Assembly (NCBI GenBank): GCA_035630615.1
Contig: DASQKI010000051.1
Coordinates: 1-64,000 of the forward strand
Source: DATFRX01 sp035630615
GTDB taxonomy: Bacteria; Actinomycetota; Actinomycetes; Propionibacteriales; Nocardioidaceae
Reading direction: 5' to 3'
DNA length: 64,000 bases
Made by a program: the position numbers and the translations under genes. Positions 42,091 through 51,127 of the stretch are shown piece after piece; the first letter of the stretch is position 1, and each line of letters begins with the position of its first letter. A model generated the notes under the pieces. It ran no database searches. It was given only the letters and a program-made list of their open reading frames with translations, and was not told where the DNA came from.

Positions 42091-42375
42091 GTGCTCGACT
42101 TGTTCGAAGTGCAAAACAACCTGATGCTGCTGCTAGCGCTGGTGTTATTCGCGTGCAAGGCGGTCGCGTTCGTCGACGCTGCCACGCGCCCGCCCGCGCT
42201 GTACGTCGCCGCGGGCAAGCAGACCAAGCCCTTCTGGCTGCTGATCCTGGGCCTGGCGGCGGTCTACAACATGCTCGACTGGAACCCGATCGGCATCCTG
42301 AACATCATCGGAGTCGTCGCGGCCTTCGTCTACCTGGCCGATGCCCGGCCGGCGATGCGGTCGCTGCGCCGCTAG
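42091..42375 (+). CDS. DUF2516 small membrane protein, Rv0476-like (94 aa)
   Basis: Three hydrophobic segments are present: NLMLLLALVLFACKAVAFVDA, FWLLILGLAAVYNML and ILNIIGVVAAFVYLADARP. Between the first two lies the polar loop AAGKQTKPF. DUF2516 proteins follow the Xre/HbhA pair in many actinobacteria; no function is known. GTG 42091 is the start. It ends three bases before the macrodomain gene, which suggests co-transcription. Confidence 0.88.
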   Translation: MLDLFEVQNNLMLLLALVLFACKAVAFVDAATRPPALYVAAGKQTKPFWLLILGLAAVYNMLDWNPIGILNIIGVVAAFVYLADARPAMRSLRR

Positions 42376-42378
42376 CCG

Positions 42379-42876
42379 ATGCGGTTGCACGTCGTTGCCG
42401 GCGACATCACCGAGCAGGCGGTGGACGCGGTCGTCAACGCGGCCAATCGGGCGATGCGCGGAGGCGGTGGCGTCGACGGTGCGATCCATCGTGCAGGCGG
42501 ACCGGCCATCCTCGCTGACTGCATTGAGCGCTTTCCGAACGGTCTCGAGACCGGCGGCGCCGGTTGTACGACGGCGGGTGACCTTCCGGCGTCGTGGGTG
42601 ATCCACGTCGTCGGGCCTAACTGGAACGCCGGTCAGCGCGACCCTGACCTGCTCGCGTCGTGCTACCGCGAGGCGCTGCGGATCGCTGACGAGCTCTCGG
42701 TGCGTACGATCGCGTTTCCGGCCGTCTCGGCGGGCATCTACGGCTGGCCGCTCGACGACGCCGCCCGGATCGCGATCGAGACCGTACGGCAGGTGCCGAG
42801 CGACGTCGACGAAGCACGATTCGTAGCATTCGGGACGGACGTCGAGCGAGCGTTGCGGACCGCGCTCTCCACGTAG
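42379..42876 (+). CDS. Macrodomain protein, MacroD-type ADP-ribose deacylase (165 aa)
   Basis: This single macrodomain has GDITEQAVDAVVNAANRAMRGG (Asn and Asp for ADP-ribose), GGVDGAIHRAGG (MacroD-type catalytic loop GGGGVDGAIH) and FPAVSAGIYGWPLDDAA (phosphate loop). MacroD enzymes hydrolyse O-acetyl-ADP-ribose and remove mono-ADP-ribose from Asp/Glu. All key elements are present and the length is normal. It follows the DUF2516 gene directly. Confidence 0.93.
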   Translation: MRLHVVAGDITEQAVDAVVNAANRAMRGGGGVDGAIHRAGGPAILADCIERFPNGLETGGAGCTTAGDLPASWVIHVVGPNWNAGQRDPDLLASCYREALRIADELSVRTIAFPAVSAGIYGWPLDDAARIAIETVRQVPSDVDEARFVAFGTDVERALRTALST

Positions 42877-43014
42877 AGTTGCTTATCACGCAACGGTGTC
42901 GCGCAGGGCGCGTCTCGACAATCCTTCGCATCAATGGTTGGGTCGGTGGACGACGCAGCCGCCCGCCTATGCGTCAGGTCGGCTGTCGACGGACTGAAGA
43001 AAGGGTTTGGATTG

Positions 43015-44796
43015 ATGAGGGCCGATCAACAAGACCCAAGCACGTCGGTCGCCGAGCCGTCCGAGGACGAAACCGCCGGCGACGCGATGCGGGCGAGCAG
43101 CGGCATCGACTGGCTGGTCTTCGGCGTCACCGCGGTCGCCTCGCTCGCCTTTATCGCCTGGGGTGTCATCGACAAGCAGTCGCTCGGTGCGCACGCGGCG
43201 GACGGCAGGAACTGGGTGATCGACAACGGCGGCTGGATGTTCGTCCTGTTGGCCTCGATGTTCGTCATCTTCGTGCTGTGGTTGGCGGCAAGCCGATACG
43301 GGAAGATCCCGCTCGGTCGCGACGACGAGAAGCCGGAGTTCCGTACGTCGTCGTGGATCGCCATGATGTTCAGCGCCGGCATGGGCATCGGCCTGATGTT
43401 TTGGGGAGTCGCGGAGCCGCTGACCTACTACGTGATGGAGAAGGGGCCGGTCGGCGGCGCGCCGGCGTCGTTCCCCGATCCCAACACCAACGAGGCCATG
43501 CACAACGCGATGGCCACCACCTTGTTCCACTGGACGCTGCATCCCTGGGCGATCTACGCCGTCGTCGGGCTAGCGATCGCCTACGGCACGTTCCGCAAGG
43601 GGCGGCCACAGCTGATCTCGGCGGCCTTCCGTCCGATCCTGGGTCGGCACGCCGACGGGCCTGGCGGCCGGGCGATCGACATGATGGCGATCTTCGCGAC
43701 CCTGTTCGGCTCGGCCGCGTCGCTGGGGTTCGGTGCCCTGCAGATCGGCGCCGGCATGGAGGTCAACGGGTGGGTCGATGCCGTCGGCAAGGGCAGCCTG
43801 GTGCTGATCATCACGGTGCTGACCCTGGCCTTCGTGTTGTCGGCCGTGTCGGGCGTCGAGCGCGGCATCCAGTGGCTTTCCAACATCAACATGGTGCTGG
43901 CGCTGTTCCTGGCGACCTTCGTGTTCATCGCCGGTCCGACCCTGCTGATGCTGAATCTGTTGCCCACCTCGGTCGGAGACTTCGCCGGCCAGTTGCCGGA
44001 GATGGCGTCGCGTACCGATGCCAGCGGCGGCGGCGTCATGGCGAGTTGGCTCTCGTCGTGGACGATCTTCTACTGGGCGTGGTGGATCTCGTGGACGCCG
44101 TTCGTCGGGATGTTCATCGCCCGAATCAGCCGCGGCCGTACGATCCGGCAGTTCGTCACGGGCGTGCTGTTGGTGCCGAGCCTGGTGAGCCTCGTGTGGT
44201 TCGCAATCTTCGGCGGCGCCGGCATCCACCAGCAGGGAGAGTCCGGGGACCTGACCGAGTCTGAAGGCGTGGTCAACTCCAACTTCGCGTTGTTCCACCT
44301 GCTCGACCACTATCCGATCCAGTCAATCACCACGGTCTTGGTCATGCTCCTCGTCGGCATCTTCTTCGTCTCGGGCGCGGACGCGGCATCCATCGTCATG
44401 GGGACGCTGTCGGAGCGCGGCAGCATCGAGCCCAACAAGCTGACCGTGATCTTCTGGGGCGCGGCCACCGGCGCGGTGGCGGCCATCATGCTGGTCATCG
44501 CCAACCTCGAGACTGGCGATGCCCTGACGGGTCTGCAAAATCTCACCACGGTGGTGGCGTTGCCGTTCGCCCTCGTCATGGGTGCGCTCTGCGTGTCCCT
44601 TTACAAGGACCTCAGATCCGACCCGATCATCCTGCGGGAGGACAAGGGCACGCTGTTGGTCGAGGACGCGGTCGAGACCGGGCTGGAAAAGCACGGCGAC
44701 GACTTCGGTCTCGTCGTCGAGCCCGTCGAGTCGAATGACACCGACAAGTCGTCGAGCAACGGCGATCGGGTCTCCGAATCTGCCGAGAGGATCTAG
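43015..44796 (+). CDS. BCCT-family betaine/choline/carnitine transporter (593 aa)
   Basis: The twelve-helix BCCT plan is present. The signature MGIGLMFWGVAEPLTYY is in helix 3-4, and FYWAWWISWTPFVGMFIARISRGRTIRQF contains the Trp box that forms the trimethylammonium site. ISGAD-like VSGADAASIVMGTLS follows. The cytoplasmic acidic and Ser-rich tail (SNDTDKSSSNGD) may be an osmosensing domain. It imports compatible solutes with Na+ or H+; the exact substrate is undecided. ATG 43015 has an AAGGG site; an upstream in-frame ATG at 42934 would add a non-family leader. Confidence 0.92.
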   Translation: MRADQQDPSTSVAEPSEDETAGDAMRASSGIDWLVFGVTAVASLAFIAWGVIDKQSLGAHAADGRNWVIDNGGWMFVLLASMFVIFVLWLAASRYGKIPLGRDDEKPEFRTSSWIAMMFSAGMGIGLMFWGVAEPLTYYVMEKGPVGGAPASFPDPNTNEAMHNAMATTLFHWTLHPWAIYAVVGLAIAYGTFRKGRPQLISAAFRPILGRHADGPGGRAIDMMAIFATLFGSAASLGFGALQIGAGMEVNGWVDAVGKGSLVLIITVLTLAFVLSAVSGVERGIQWLSNINMVLALFLATFVFIAGPTLLMLNLLPTSVGDFAGQLPEMASRTDASGGGVMASWLSSWTIFYWAWWISWTPFVGMFIARISRGRTIRQFVTGVLLVPSLVSLVWFAIFGGAGIHQQGESGDLTESEGVVNSNFALFHLLDHYPIQSITTVLVMLLVGIFFVSGADAASIVMGTLSERGSIEPNKLTVIFWGAATGAVAAIMLVIANLETGDALTGLQNLTTVVALPFALVMGALCVSLYKDLRSDPIILREDKGTLLVEDAVETGLEKHGDDFGLVVEPVESNDTDKSSSNGDRVSESAERI

Positions 44797-44826
44797 CCGA
44801 CCGCGGCGGACGGGCGGCGCCTCACG

Positions 44827-46698
44827 TCATCGGCGGCTGCGTGACTTGGCGCGATCGGCGGCGTTGAGGCTGACCTTGCGGAGTCGGACCGCGGTCGCCG
44901 TGATCTCGACACACTCGTCCTCGCGGCAAAACTCCAGCGACTCCTCGAGCGAGAGTCGACGCGGTGGGATCAGCCGCTCGAGCTCCTCGCCCGTGGACGA
45001 GCGCATGTTGGTGAGCTTCTTCTCCTTGGTGATGTTGACGTCCATGTCGTCGGAGCGGGAGTTTTCACCGACGATCATGCCCTCGTAGACCTCGGTCGTC
45101 GGCTCGACGAACATCTGTCCGCGCTCTTGCAGGTTGAACATCGCGTACGTCGTGGCCGCCCCAGCGCGGTCGGCGACCAGCGATCCCGTTGGACGCGTCC
45201 GCAGCTCGCCGAACCATGGCTCGTACCCCTCGAACACGTGGTGCGCGATGCCAGTACCCCGCGTCTCGGTGAGGAAGTCGGTCCGGAAGCCGATCAGCCC
45301 GCGTGCCGGCACCAAAAACTCCATGCGCACCCAGCCGGTACCGTGGTTGACCATCTGCTCCATCCGACCCCGTCGGGCGGCGAGCAGCTGCGTCACGGTG
45401 CCGAGATAGTCCTCCGGGCAGTCGACGGTGAGCCGCTCGACCGGCTCGTGCCGCTTGCCGTCGATGTCGCGAGTGACGACCTGTGGCTTGCCGACGGTGA
45501 GCTCGTACCCCTCGCGGCGCATCTGCTCGACAAGGATCGCGAGCGCCAACTCGCCCCGGCCCTGCACCTCCCAGGCGTCCGGTCGGTCGGTTGGCAGCAC
45601 CCGGATCGAGACGTTGCCGATCAGCTCCCGCTCGAGTCGGTCCCGGACCAGCCGAGCGGTGACCTTGGCGCCCTTGGTACGCCCGGCCAGCGGCGACGTG
45701 TTGATGCCGATCGTCATCGAGATGGCCGGCTCGTCGACCGTGATGAGCGGCAGCGGACGTGGGTTGTCGAGGTCGGCCAGCGTCTCGCCGATCGTGATCT
45801 CGGGGATGCCCGCGATCGCGACGATGTCGCCCGGACCGGCCTCGTCGCCAGGGACCCGGTCGAGTGCCTCGGTGACGAGCAGCTCGGTGATCTTGACCGT
45901 CTCGACCGACCCGTCGCGGCGGCACCAGGAGACCTGGCTGCCCTTGCGCAGCGTGCCTTCGTGAATCCGGCACAGTGCGAGCCGGCCGAGGAACGGCGAC
46001 GCGTCGAGGTTGGTCACCTGCGCCTGCAGGGGCGCGTTCGGTGTGTACGTCGGGGCCGGCGCCGTGTCGAGGATGGTGCGAAACAGCGGTACGAGGTCGT
46101 CGCCGTCCGGCTGCTCGCCGTCAGCAGGCGCGGTCAGCGAGGCGCGACCCGACCGCGCCGATGCGTACACGATCGGGAAGTCGAGCGCAGTCTGGTCGGC
46201 ATCGGGGTCGAGCAGGTCGAGGAAGAGCTCGTAGGCCTCGTCGACGACGGCCGCGATGCGCGCGTCGGGTCGGTCGACCTTGTTGACGACGAGCACGACC
46301 GGCAGTCGGGCCGCCAGCGCCTTGCGGAGCACGAACCGGGTCTGCGGGAGCGGCCCCTCCGACGCGTCGACGAGTAGGACGACGCCGTCGACCATCGACA
46401 GCCCGCGTTCGACCTCGCCGCCGAAGTCCGAGTGCCCCGGCGTGTCGATGATGTTGATCGTGACGCCGCCATCGGGCGCACCCGGCCCGGCGTACCGCAC
46501 GGCGGTGTTTTTCGCGAGGATCGTGATGCCCTTCTCGCGTTCGAGGTCGCCGGAGTCCATGACGCGCTCGGCGACGTCCTGATGCTCGCGGAACGCGCCG
46601 GACTGCCAGAGCATGGCGTCCACGAGGGTCGTCTTGCCGTGGTCGACGTGCGCGACGATCGCGATGTTGCGCAGGTCCGGTCGGGTCTGAGTGGGCAT
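44827..46698 (-). CDS. typA: Translational GTPase TypA/BipA (623 aa)
   Basis: This is an EF-G-like GTPase involved in ribosome assembly and stress adaptation. G1 is AHVDHGKTTLVDAML, switch EKGITILAKN, G3 DTPGHSDFGGEVER and G4 NKVDRPDA. The BipA-specific C-terminus has GLIGFRTDFLTETRGTG and MFNLQERGQMFVEPTTEVYEGMIVGE. Length is normal. The start ATG 46698 follows AAGGA. It converges on the BCCT gene with a gap of only 30 bp. Confidence 0.96.
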   Translation of the reverse strand: MPTQTRPDLRNIAIVAHVDHGKTTLVDAMLWQSGAFREHQDVAERVMDSGDLEREKGITILAKNTAVRYAGPGAPDGGVTINIIDTPGHSDFGGEVERGLSMVDGVVLLVDASEGPLPQTRFVLRKALAARLPVVLVVNKVDRPDARIAAVVDEAYELFLDLLDPDADQTALDFPIVYASARSGRASLTAPADGEQPDGDDLVPLFRTILDTAPAPTYTPNAPLQAQVTNLDASPFLGRLALCRIHEGTLRKGSQVSWCRRDGSVETVKITELLVTEALDRVPGDEAGPGDIVAIAGIPEITIGETLADLDNPRPLPLITVDEPAISMTIGINTSPLAGRTKGAKVTARLVRDRLERELIGNVSIRVLPTDRPDAWEVQGRGELALAILVEQMRREGYELTVGKPQVVTRDIDGKRHEPVERLTVDCPEDYLGTVTQLLAARRGRMEQMVNHGTGWVRMEFLVPARGLIGFRTDFLTETRGTGIAHHVFEGYEPWFGELRTRPTGSLVADRAGAATTYAMFNLQERGQMFVEPTTEVYEGMIVGENSRSDDMDVNITKEKKLTNMRSSTGEELERLIPPRRLSLEESLEFCREDECVEITATAVRLRKVSLNAADRAKSRSRR

Positions 46699-46990
46699 GG
46701 GAGGGCGTTGTTCCTTCGTGCGTGGGGCGACCGCGCGAATACGCAGCCGACCCAGTGTACGGGCCGGCGAAGGCGCGTAATCGGGCCATGTCGGGCTACC
46801 ATGGCGGCGGCGGCCCTGTGCAGTCGTATGGCGCGCTGATTGATCGGACCGGACTTAGGAGGTGATCGCGTGAGACGCGAACCTCCTAGTTGCCATCCCC
46901 ATCCCCGATTCCTTCGGCGGCGCTGACCCTCGTACGTGACCACGCGGTACGGGAGTCGGCGCCCGAGCCCGTACGAGAGCGAGGTGCATC
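46699..46990 (+). promoter_or_regulatory. Structured 5' leader of corA
   Basis: The hairpin TAGGAGGT (46856-46863) / ACCTCCTA (46881-46888) encloses a second stem, TCGCG/CGCGA. Further downstream CTCGTACG and CGTACGAG can pair across about 40 nt and bring the corA start into a folded region. The pairing would hide an internal AGGAGG. A 25-codon frame (ATG 46788 to TGA 46863-46865) ends inside the first arm. No match to the known Mg2+ M-box was found by eye. Confidence 0.45.
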
Positions 46991-48151
46991 ATGTCCGAGC
47001 ACAAGACGTCCGACCGCAGGTTGGCCGTGCTGCGACCGTTCACTGGCCGCGGTGGCCGATCCCGACGCGGCTCGAGGCCGTCCGAGCCGACCGACGGCAC
47101 CTCGCCCACGACATCGCCGACCAAGCCCGAGTCGAGTGTCGTCGACGCCGCGATCTACCGTGACGGCGACCGCGTCGCGTCTCCGAGCACGCTGGCCGAG
47201 ACCTACGACCTGCTCGACGAAGACCAGACCACCATGGCGTGGATCGGGCTCTACCGCCCTAACGAGCGGCAGCTGGCCTCCCTCGCGGACCAGTTCGACC
47301 TCCACGAGCTGGCGCTCGAGGACGCGATCCTGGCCCACCAGCGGCCGAAGCTCGAGCGTTACGACCAGACGCTGTTCGTCGTGCTGCGAGCCGCTCGCTA
47401 CCTCGACGACGTGGAGGAGGTCGAGTTCGGCGAGCTGCACGTGTTCATCGGCGAAAACTTCGTCGTCACCGTGCGCCACAGCGAGTCGCCCGACCTGAGC
47501 GCGGTCCGGCGGCGCATGGAGAGCAACCCCGACCTGCTGGATCGGGGCCCGGAGGCCGTGCTCTACGCCATCATGGACCGCGTCGTCGACGGCTACCTGC
47601 CGGTCGTCGCCGGGCTCGAAAACGACATCGACGAGATCGAGACCGAGGTCTTCCGCGGCGATCCGTCGGTGTCGCGGCGCATCTACGAGCTGTCCCGCGA
47701 GGTGATCGAGTTCCAGCGGGCCACCCGACCGCTGCTCGACATGCTGACTCGGCTCAGCGCGGGTGCGAGCCGCTACCACGTCGACGAGGAGTTGCAGCGC
47801 TACCTGCGGGACGTCCGCGACCACGTCGAGCATGTGACCGAGCGCGTCGACGGCTTCCGTCAGATGCTGCAAGACATCCTGACTGTCAACGCCACCCTGG
47901 TCGCACAGAAGCAAAACGAGGACCTGAAGCTGCTGGCGGAGTCGGGGCACGCACAAAACGAGGAGATCAAGAAGATCTCCGCGTGGGCGGCCATTTTGTT
48001 CGCGCCGACGCTGATCGGCACCGCGTACGGCATGAACTTCGACAACATGCCCGAGACGTCGTGGACGTACGGCTATCCGTTCGCGTTGGTGTTGATGGCG
48101 GCGACCTGTCTCACCCTCTATCTGATCTTCAAGGGCCGAGACTGGCTGTAG
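46991..48151 (+). CDS. corA: CorA-family Mg2+/Co2+ channel (386 aa)
   Basis: A cytoplasmic alpha/beta and helical funnel (DLHELALEDAILAHQRPKLE, YAIMDRVVDGYLPVV) is followed by two C-terminal membrane helices. The selectivity motif GMN lies in GTAYGMNFDNMP, and the basic end GRDWL completes the family pattern. A variable Arg-rich N-terminal extension precedes residue 40. The ATG at 46991 has GAGCGAGG upstream. The long folded leader suggests control by ion level or translation, not shown directly. Confidence 0.94.
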   Translation: MSEHKTSDRRLAVLRPFTGRGGRSRRGSRPSEPTDGTSPTTSPTKPESSVVDAAIYRDGDRVASPSTLAETYDLLDEDQTTMAWIGLYRPNERQLASLADQFDLHELALEDAILAHQRPKLERYDQTLFVVLRAARYLDDVEEVEFGELHVFIGENFVVTVRHSESPDLSAVRRRMESNPDLLDRGPEAVLYAIMDRVVDGYLPVVAGLENDIDEIETEVFRGDPSVSRRIYELSREVIEFQRATRPLLDMLTRLSAGASRYHVDEELQRYLRDVRDHVEHVTERVDGFRQMLQDILTVNATLVAQKQNEDLKLLAESGHAQNEEIKKISAWAAILFAPTLIGTAYGMNFDNMPETSWTYGYPFALVLMAATCLTLYLIFKGRDWL

Positions 48152-48258
48152 TCACCGTCACGGGATGCACCGAGCCGAGCCCCGCGGCGTCCACGTTGTG
48201 AGCCGCGCCGGAATGCGCACGGAGCGTCGGGAGTTGGCCACCCGGTGGAGGTGCGGAC

Positions 48259-49542
48259 GTGGTCGGTACGCCAGGTCAGGATGTACGCCGGGTCGCGATG
48301 GTGTCGGTGCACACCTCGCCCTTGGCGCAGCCAGGCTACGGCGACGCGGGCGGCATGAACGTCTACGTGCTCGAGCTGGCCCGGCATCTCGCCCGACACG
48401 GTGTCGAGTCGGACATCTTCACCCGGGCGACTTCGTCGGACCAGCCACCGGCCGTGCGAGTCGAGCCTGGCATCACCGTGCGGCACGTGATGGCCGGCCC
48501 GTTCGAAGGGCTGACCAAGGCCGACCTGCCGAGCCAGCTGTGCACCTTCGTACGCGACGTGTTGCGTGTCGAGGCGGAGCACGCGCCGTACCGCTATGAC
48601 GTCATCCACTCGCACTACTGGCTCTCGGGCCAGGTCGGCGCGGTGGCGCGGGAGCGGTGGTCGGTGCCGCTGATCCACACGATGCACACCACAGCCAAGG
48701 TCAAAAACGCCGCGGGCATCGCCGGCGAGGCCGCCGAGCCCCTGACCCGCATCGTGGGCGAGGAGCAGGTCGTGGAGGCGGCCGATCGGCTGATCGCCAA
48801 CACGACCGAAGAGGCCGACGAGCTGATCGGCTACTACGACGCCGACCCGACCAGGGTCGACGTGGTGCATCCCGGGGTCGACCTCGCGGCGTTCTGGCCG
48901 ATGGGACAGGACCATGCCCGACGCGAGCTGGGTTTGCCGCTGGACGCGCCCGTGCTGCTCTTCGCGGGTCGCCTGCAGCCGCTCAAGGCGCCCGACGTCG
49001 TGCTGCGCGCGGCTCGTGCGTTGATCGAACGGTCGCCCGCGCTGGCCGACCGGCTCGTCGTCGCGGTGGTCGGTGGTCAGTCCGGAGGCGGTCCGGACCA
49101 ACCGGTCGCTCTCCGCAAGTTGGCGAGCGATGTCGGCCTCGAGGGCGTCGTGCGGTTCGAGCCGGCGCTGCCACGAGCGGAGCTGGCCCGGTGGTACACG
49201 GCGGCGTCGCTGGTCTGTGTGCCGTCCTACAGCGAGTCGTTCGGCTTGGTCGCGCTCGAGGCCCAGGCCTGTGGCACGCCGGTGGTCGCGTCGGCCGTCG
49301 GCGGCCTGTCGACCGCCGTCCGCGACGGTCAGACCGGCCGGCTGCTCACGAGCCATGACCCGGCGGCGTGGGCGGGAGCGATCGAGGAGCTGCTGTCGGA
49401 CCGGTCCCGACTGGGTCGGCTCGGCAGGCGGGCAGTCCGCCATGCCGCCGGATTCGGCTGGGACCGGACGGCGCGCGAGACGCTGCGGGTCTACGGTGCT
49501 GCCATGGCCGACCTGCAGCGCCCCCGTATCGCCGCGTCATGA
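48259..49542 (+). CDS. mshA: D-inositol-3-phosphate glycosyltransferase MshA (427 aa)
   Basis: This GT4 enzyme performs the first step of mycothiol synthesis. N-terminal HTSPLAQPGYGDAGGMNVYV is the MshA nucleotide and phosphate loop; HSHYWLSGQVGAVARE, PLIHTMHTTAKVKN and the C-terminal ESFGLVALEAQACGTPVVAS (UDP-sugar EX7E motif) are all present. It transfers GlcNAc from UDP-GlcNAc to inositol-3-phosphate. The GTG at 48259 has GGAGG. The stop overlaps the ybjN-like start (ATGA), as in the Rv0486-0487 pair. Confidence 0.96.
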   Translation: MVGTPGQDVRRVAMVSVHTSPLAQPGYGDAGGMNVYVLELARHLARHGVESDIFTRATSSDQPPAVRVEPGITVRHVMAGPFEGLTKADLPSQLCTFVRDVLRVEAEHAPYRYDVIHSHYWLSGQVGAVARERWSVPLIHTMHTTAKVKNAAGIAGEAAEPLTRIVGEEQVVEAADRLIANTTEEADELIGYYDADPTRVDVVHPGVDLAAFWPMGQDHARRELGLPLDAPVLLFAGRLQPLKAPDVVLRAARALIERSPALADRLVVAVVGGQSGGGPDQPVALRKLASDVGLEGVVRFEPALPRAELARWYTAASLVCVPSYSESFGLVALEAQACGTPVVASAVGGLSTAVRDGQTGRLLTSHDPAAWAGAIEELLSDRSRLGRLGRRAVRHAAGFGWDRTARETLRVYGAAMADLQRPRIAAS

Positions 49543-50042
49543 GCGACCCCCGTCGTCGGGCGCTCGACGCGGTCCGCGAATACGTGGCGTCCAGCGATCT
49601 CGACTACGCCGACTTGAGCGACGGCGTACTGGAGGTGGAGCTGCCGGGCGAACGCAAGCTCAAGACGGCCTGTCGGATCGAGGTCGGTCGGCACTCGCTG
49701 GCACTCCACGCATTTGTCGCGCGACGCCCCGACGAAAATCACGAGGCCGTCTACCGCTGGCTGCTCGAACGCAACCTCAAGATGTACGCGGTCGCGTTCG
49801 CCGTCGACGCCAACGGCGACATCTTCCTCGACGGGAGATTGCCGCTGCACGCGGTGACTCCGGCCGAGATGGATCGGCTGCTCGGGTCGGTGCTGAGCTA
49901 TGCCGATGATTCGTTCAACACGATCCTCGAGCTCGGGTTCGCATCGTCGATCCGCAAGGAGTGGGAGTGGCGCCAGTCTCGCGGCGAGTCGACCCGCAAT
50001 CTCGAGGCCTTTCGCGGCTGGCTCGAGCGGGACGCGCCCTAA
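49539..50042 (+). CDS. YbjN-domain protein (167 aa)
   Basis: This soluble T3SS-chaperone-like fold of the YbjN family has VEVELPGERKLKTACRIEVG, then NHEAVYRWLLERNLKMYAVAFAVD and DGRLPLHAVTPAEMDRLLGSVL. It is the positional orthologue of Rv0487, next to mshA. Its role is unknown; YbjN in enterobacteria affects motility and stress. It is coupled to mshA by ATGA overlap, which suggests a constant stoichiometry or a shared process, not a demonstrated link. Confidence 0.88.
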   Translation: MSDPRRRALDAVREYVASSDLDYADLSDGVLEVELPGERKLKTACRIEVGRHSLALHAFVARRPDENHEAVYRWLLERNLKMYAVAFAVDANGDIFLDGRLPLHAVTPAEMDRLLGSVLSYADDSFNTILELGFASSIRKEWEWRQSRGESTRNLEAFRGWLERDAP

Positions 50043-50119
50043 CGTCGACGTAGCTCGGCGGACCTGCGGATGCAGGTTGCCTCCAGGTTGGGTCCACGAC
50101 GAGCGAGGACCATCGGAGC

Positions 50120-51094
50120 ATGTCGACGGGACGGGTCCGGTGTCGAGCACGGTTTCCACGCGCACCCGGTGAGGCCGAGAGCTGGCTGGCCGACAGTGCC
50201 CGATGGGACGACTTCGAGTTCCGATCGGACGACATCGTGATCAGCGCGCCCGTCAAGAGCGGCACGACTTGGACCCAGATGATCTGCGCGCTGCTGGTGT
50301 TTCAGCGCGCGGACCTGCCGGCGGCGTTGACAACGCTTTCGCCGTGGCTCGACATGCGGGTCCGGCCGCTGTCGGCGGTCCGTGCGCAGCTCGACGCCCA
50401 ACGCCACCGCAGGTTCATCAAGACCCACACTCCGCTCGATGGGCTACCTGGCGCCAGTGGCGTCACCTACATCGCGGTCGGCCGGGATCCGCGCGACGTC
50501 GCGATCTCTCTGCACCATCATCGCGCCAATCTCGCCCGTGACGTTGTGCTTCGGTACTTGGACGAGCCTTCGACCGAGCAGTCCGCCCATCCGTCGGGCA
50601 TCGCGTCAGACGAGCGCGAGACCTTCCTGCAGTGGATGGCCAACGACGATTCCCCTCTCGACTATCAGTACTCGCTGCGCGCGCTGATCCGCCATCAGAA
50701 CACGGCCTGGTCTCGCCGAAACGATCCATCCGTCGTACTTCTCCATTACAGCGATCTCGCTCGCGACCTCGACGGTGAGATGAAGCGGCTCGCCGACCGC
50801 CTGGGCATCAGTGTCGCCGCCGAAACGTGGCCGACGTTGGTCAGGGCCGCGACGTTCAGCCAGATGCGCGAACACTCGGACCAACTCGCTCCGGACGAGC
50901 GCCTCGGCCTCATCAAGGATCCCGGCAAGTTCTTCCGTGCGGGTACATCAGGTGGGTGGCGAAACCACCTGACCGCTGACGACCTCGCCCGCTACCTCGA
51001 ACGGCTCACCGCAGAGGCATCGCCCGAACTGATTCGGTGGTTGCATCACGGTGCAGCGGGGCTGAACGGTCCAGATTCCGAAATCTCGGCGTGA
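50120..51094 (+). CDS. PAPS-dependent sulfotransferase (324 aa)
   Basis: The sulfotransferase fold has 5'-phosphosulfate loop APVKSGTTWTQMI near residue 42, the catalytic His in KTHTPLDGLP near 100 and 3'-phosphate loop YIAVGRDPRDVAIS near 117. The C-terminal KDPGKFFRAGTSGGWRNHLT resembles the RKGxxGDWKN PAPS motif. It transfers sulfate to an unknown hydroxyl or amine acceptor. It lies between ybjN and gpmA, where mycobacteria have a LysE-type gene, so it may be an insertion into a conserved block. PAPS comes from cysDN and cysC in this window. Confidence 0.9.
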   Translation: MSTGRVRCRARFPRAPGEAESWLADSARWDDFEFRSDDIVISAPVKSGTTWTQMICALLVFQRADLPAALTTLSPWLDMRVRPLSAVRAQLDAQRHRRFIKTHTPLDGLPGASGVTYIAVGRDPRDVAISLHHHRANLARDVVLRYLDEPSTEQSAHPSGIASDERETFLQWMANDDSPLDYQYSLRALIRHQNTAWSRRNDPSVVLLHYSDLARDLDGEMKRLADRLGISVAAETWPTLVRAATFSQMREHSDQLAPDERLGLIKDPGKFFRAGTSGGWRNHLTADDLARYLERLTAEASPELIRWLHHGAAGLNGPDSEISA

Positions 51095-51127
51095 GAGGCC
51101 CAAGAGAGCGTCGATAGGGTCGGCGTC

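Noticed and set aside
46699..46990. Mg2+ M-box riboswitch before corA
   Set aside because: The conserved M-box sequence blocks are not recognisable; only generic hairpins are present.
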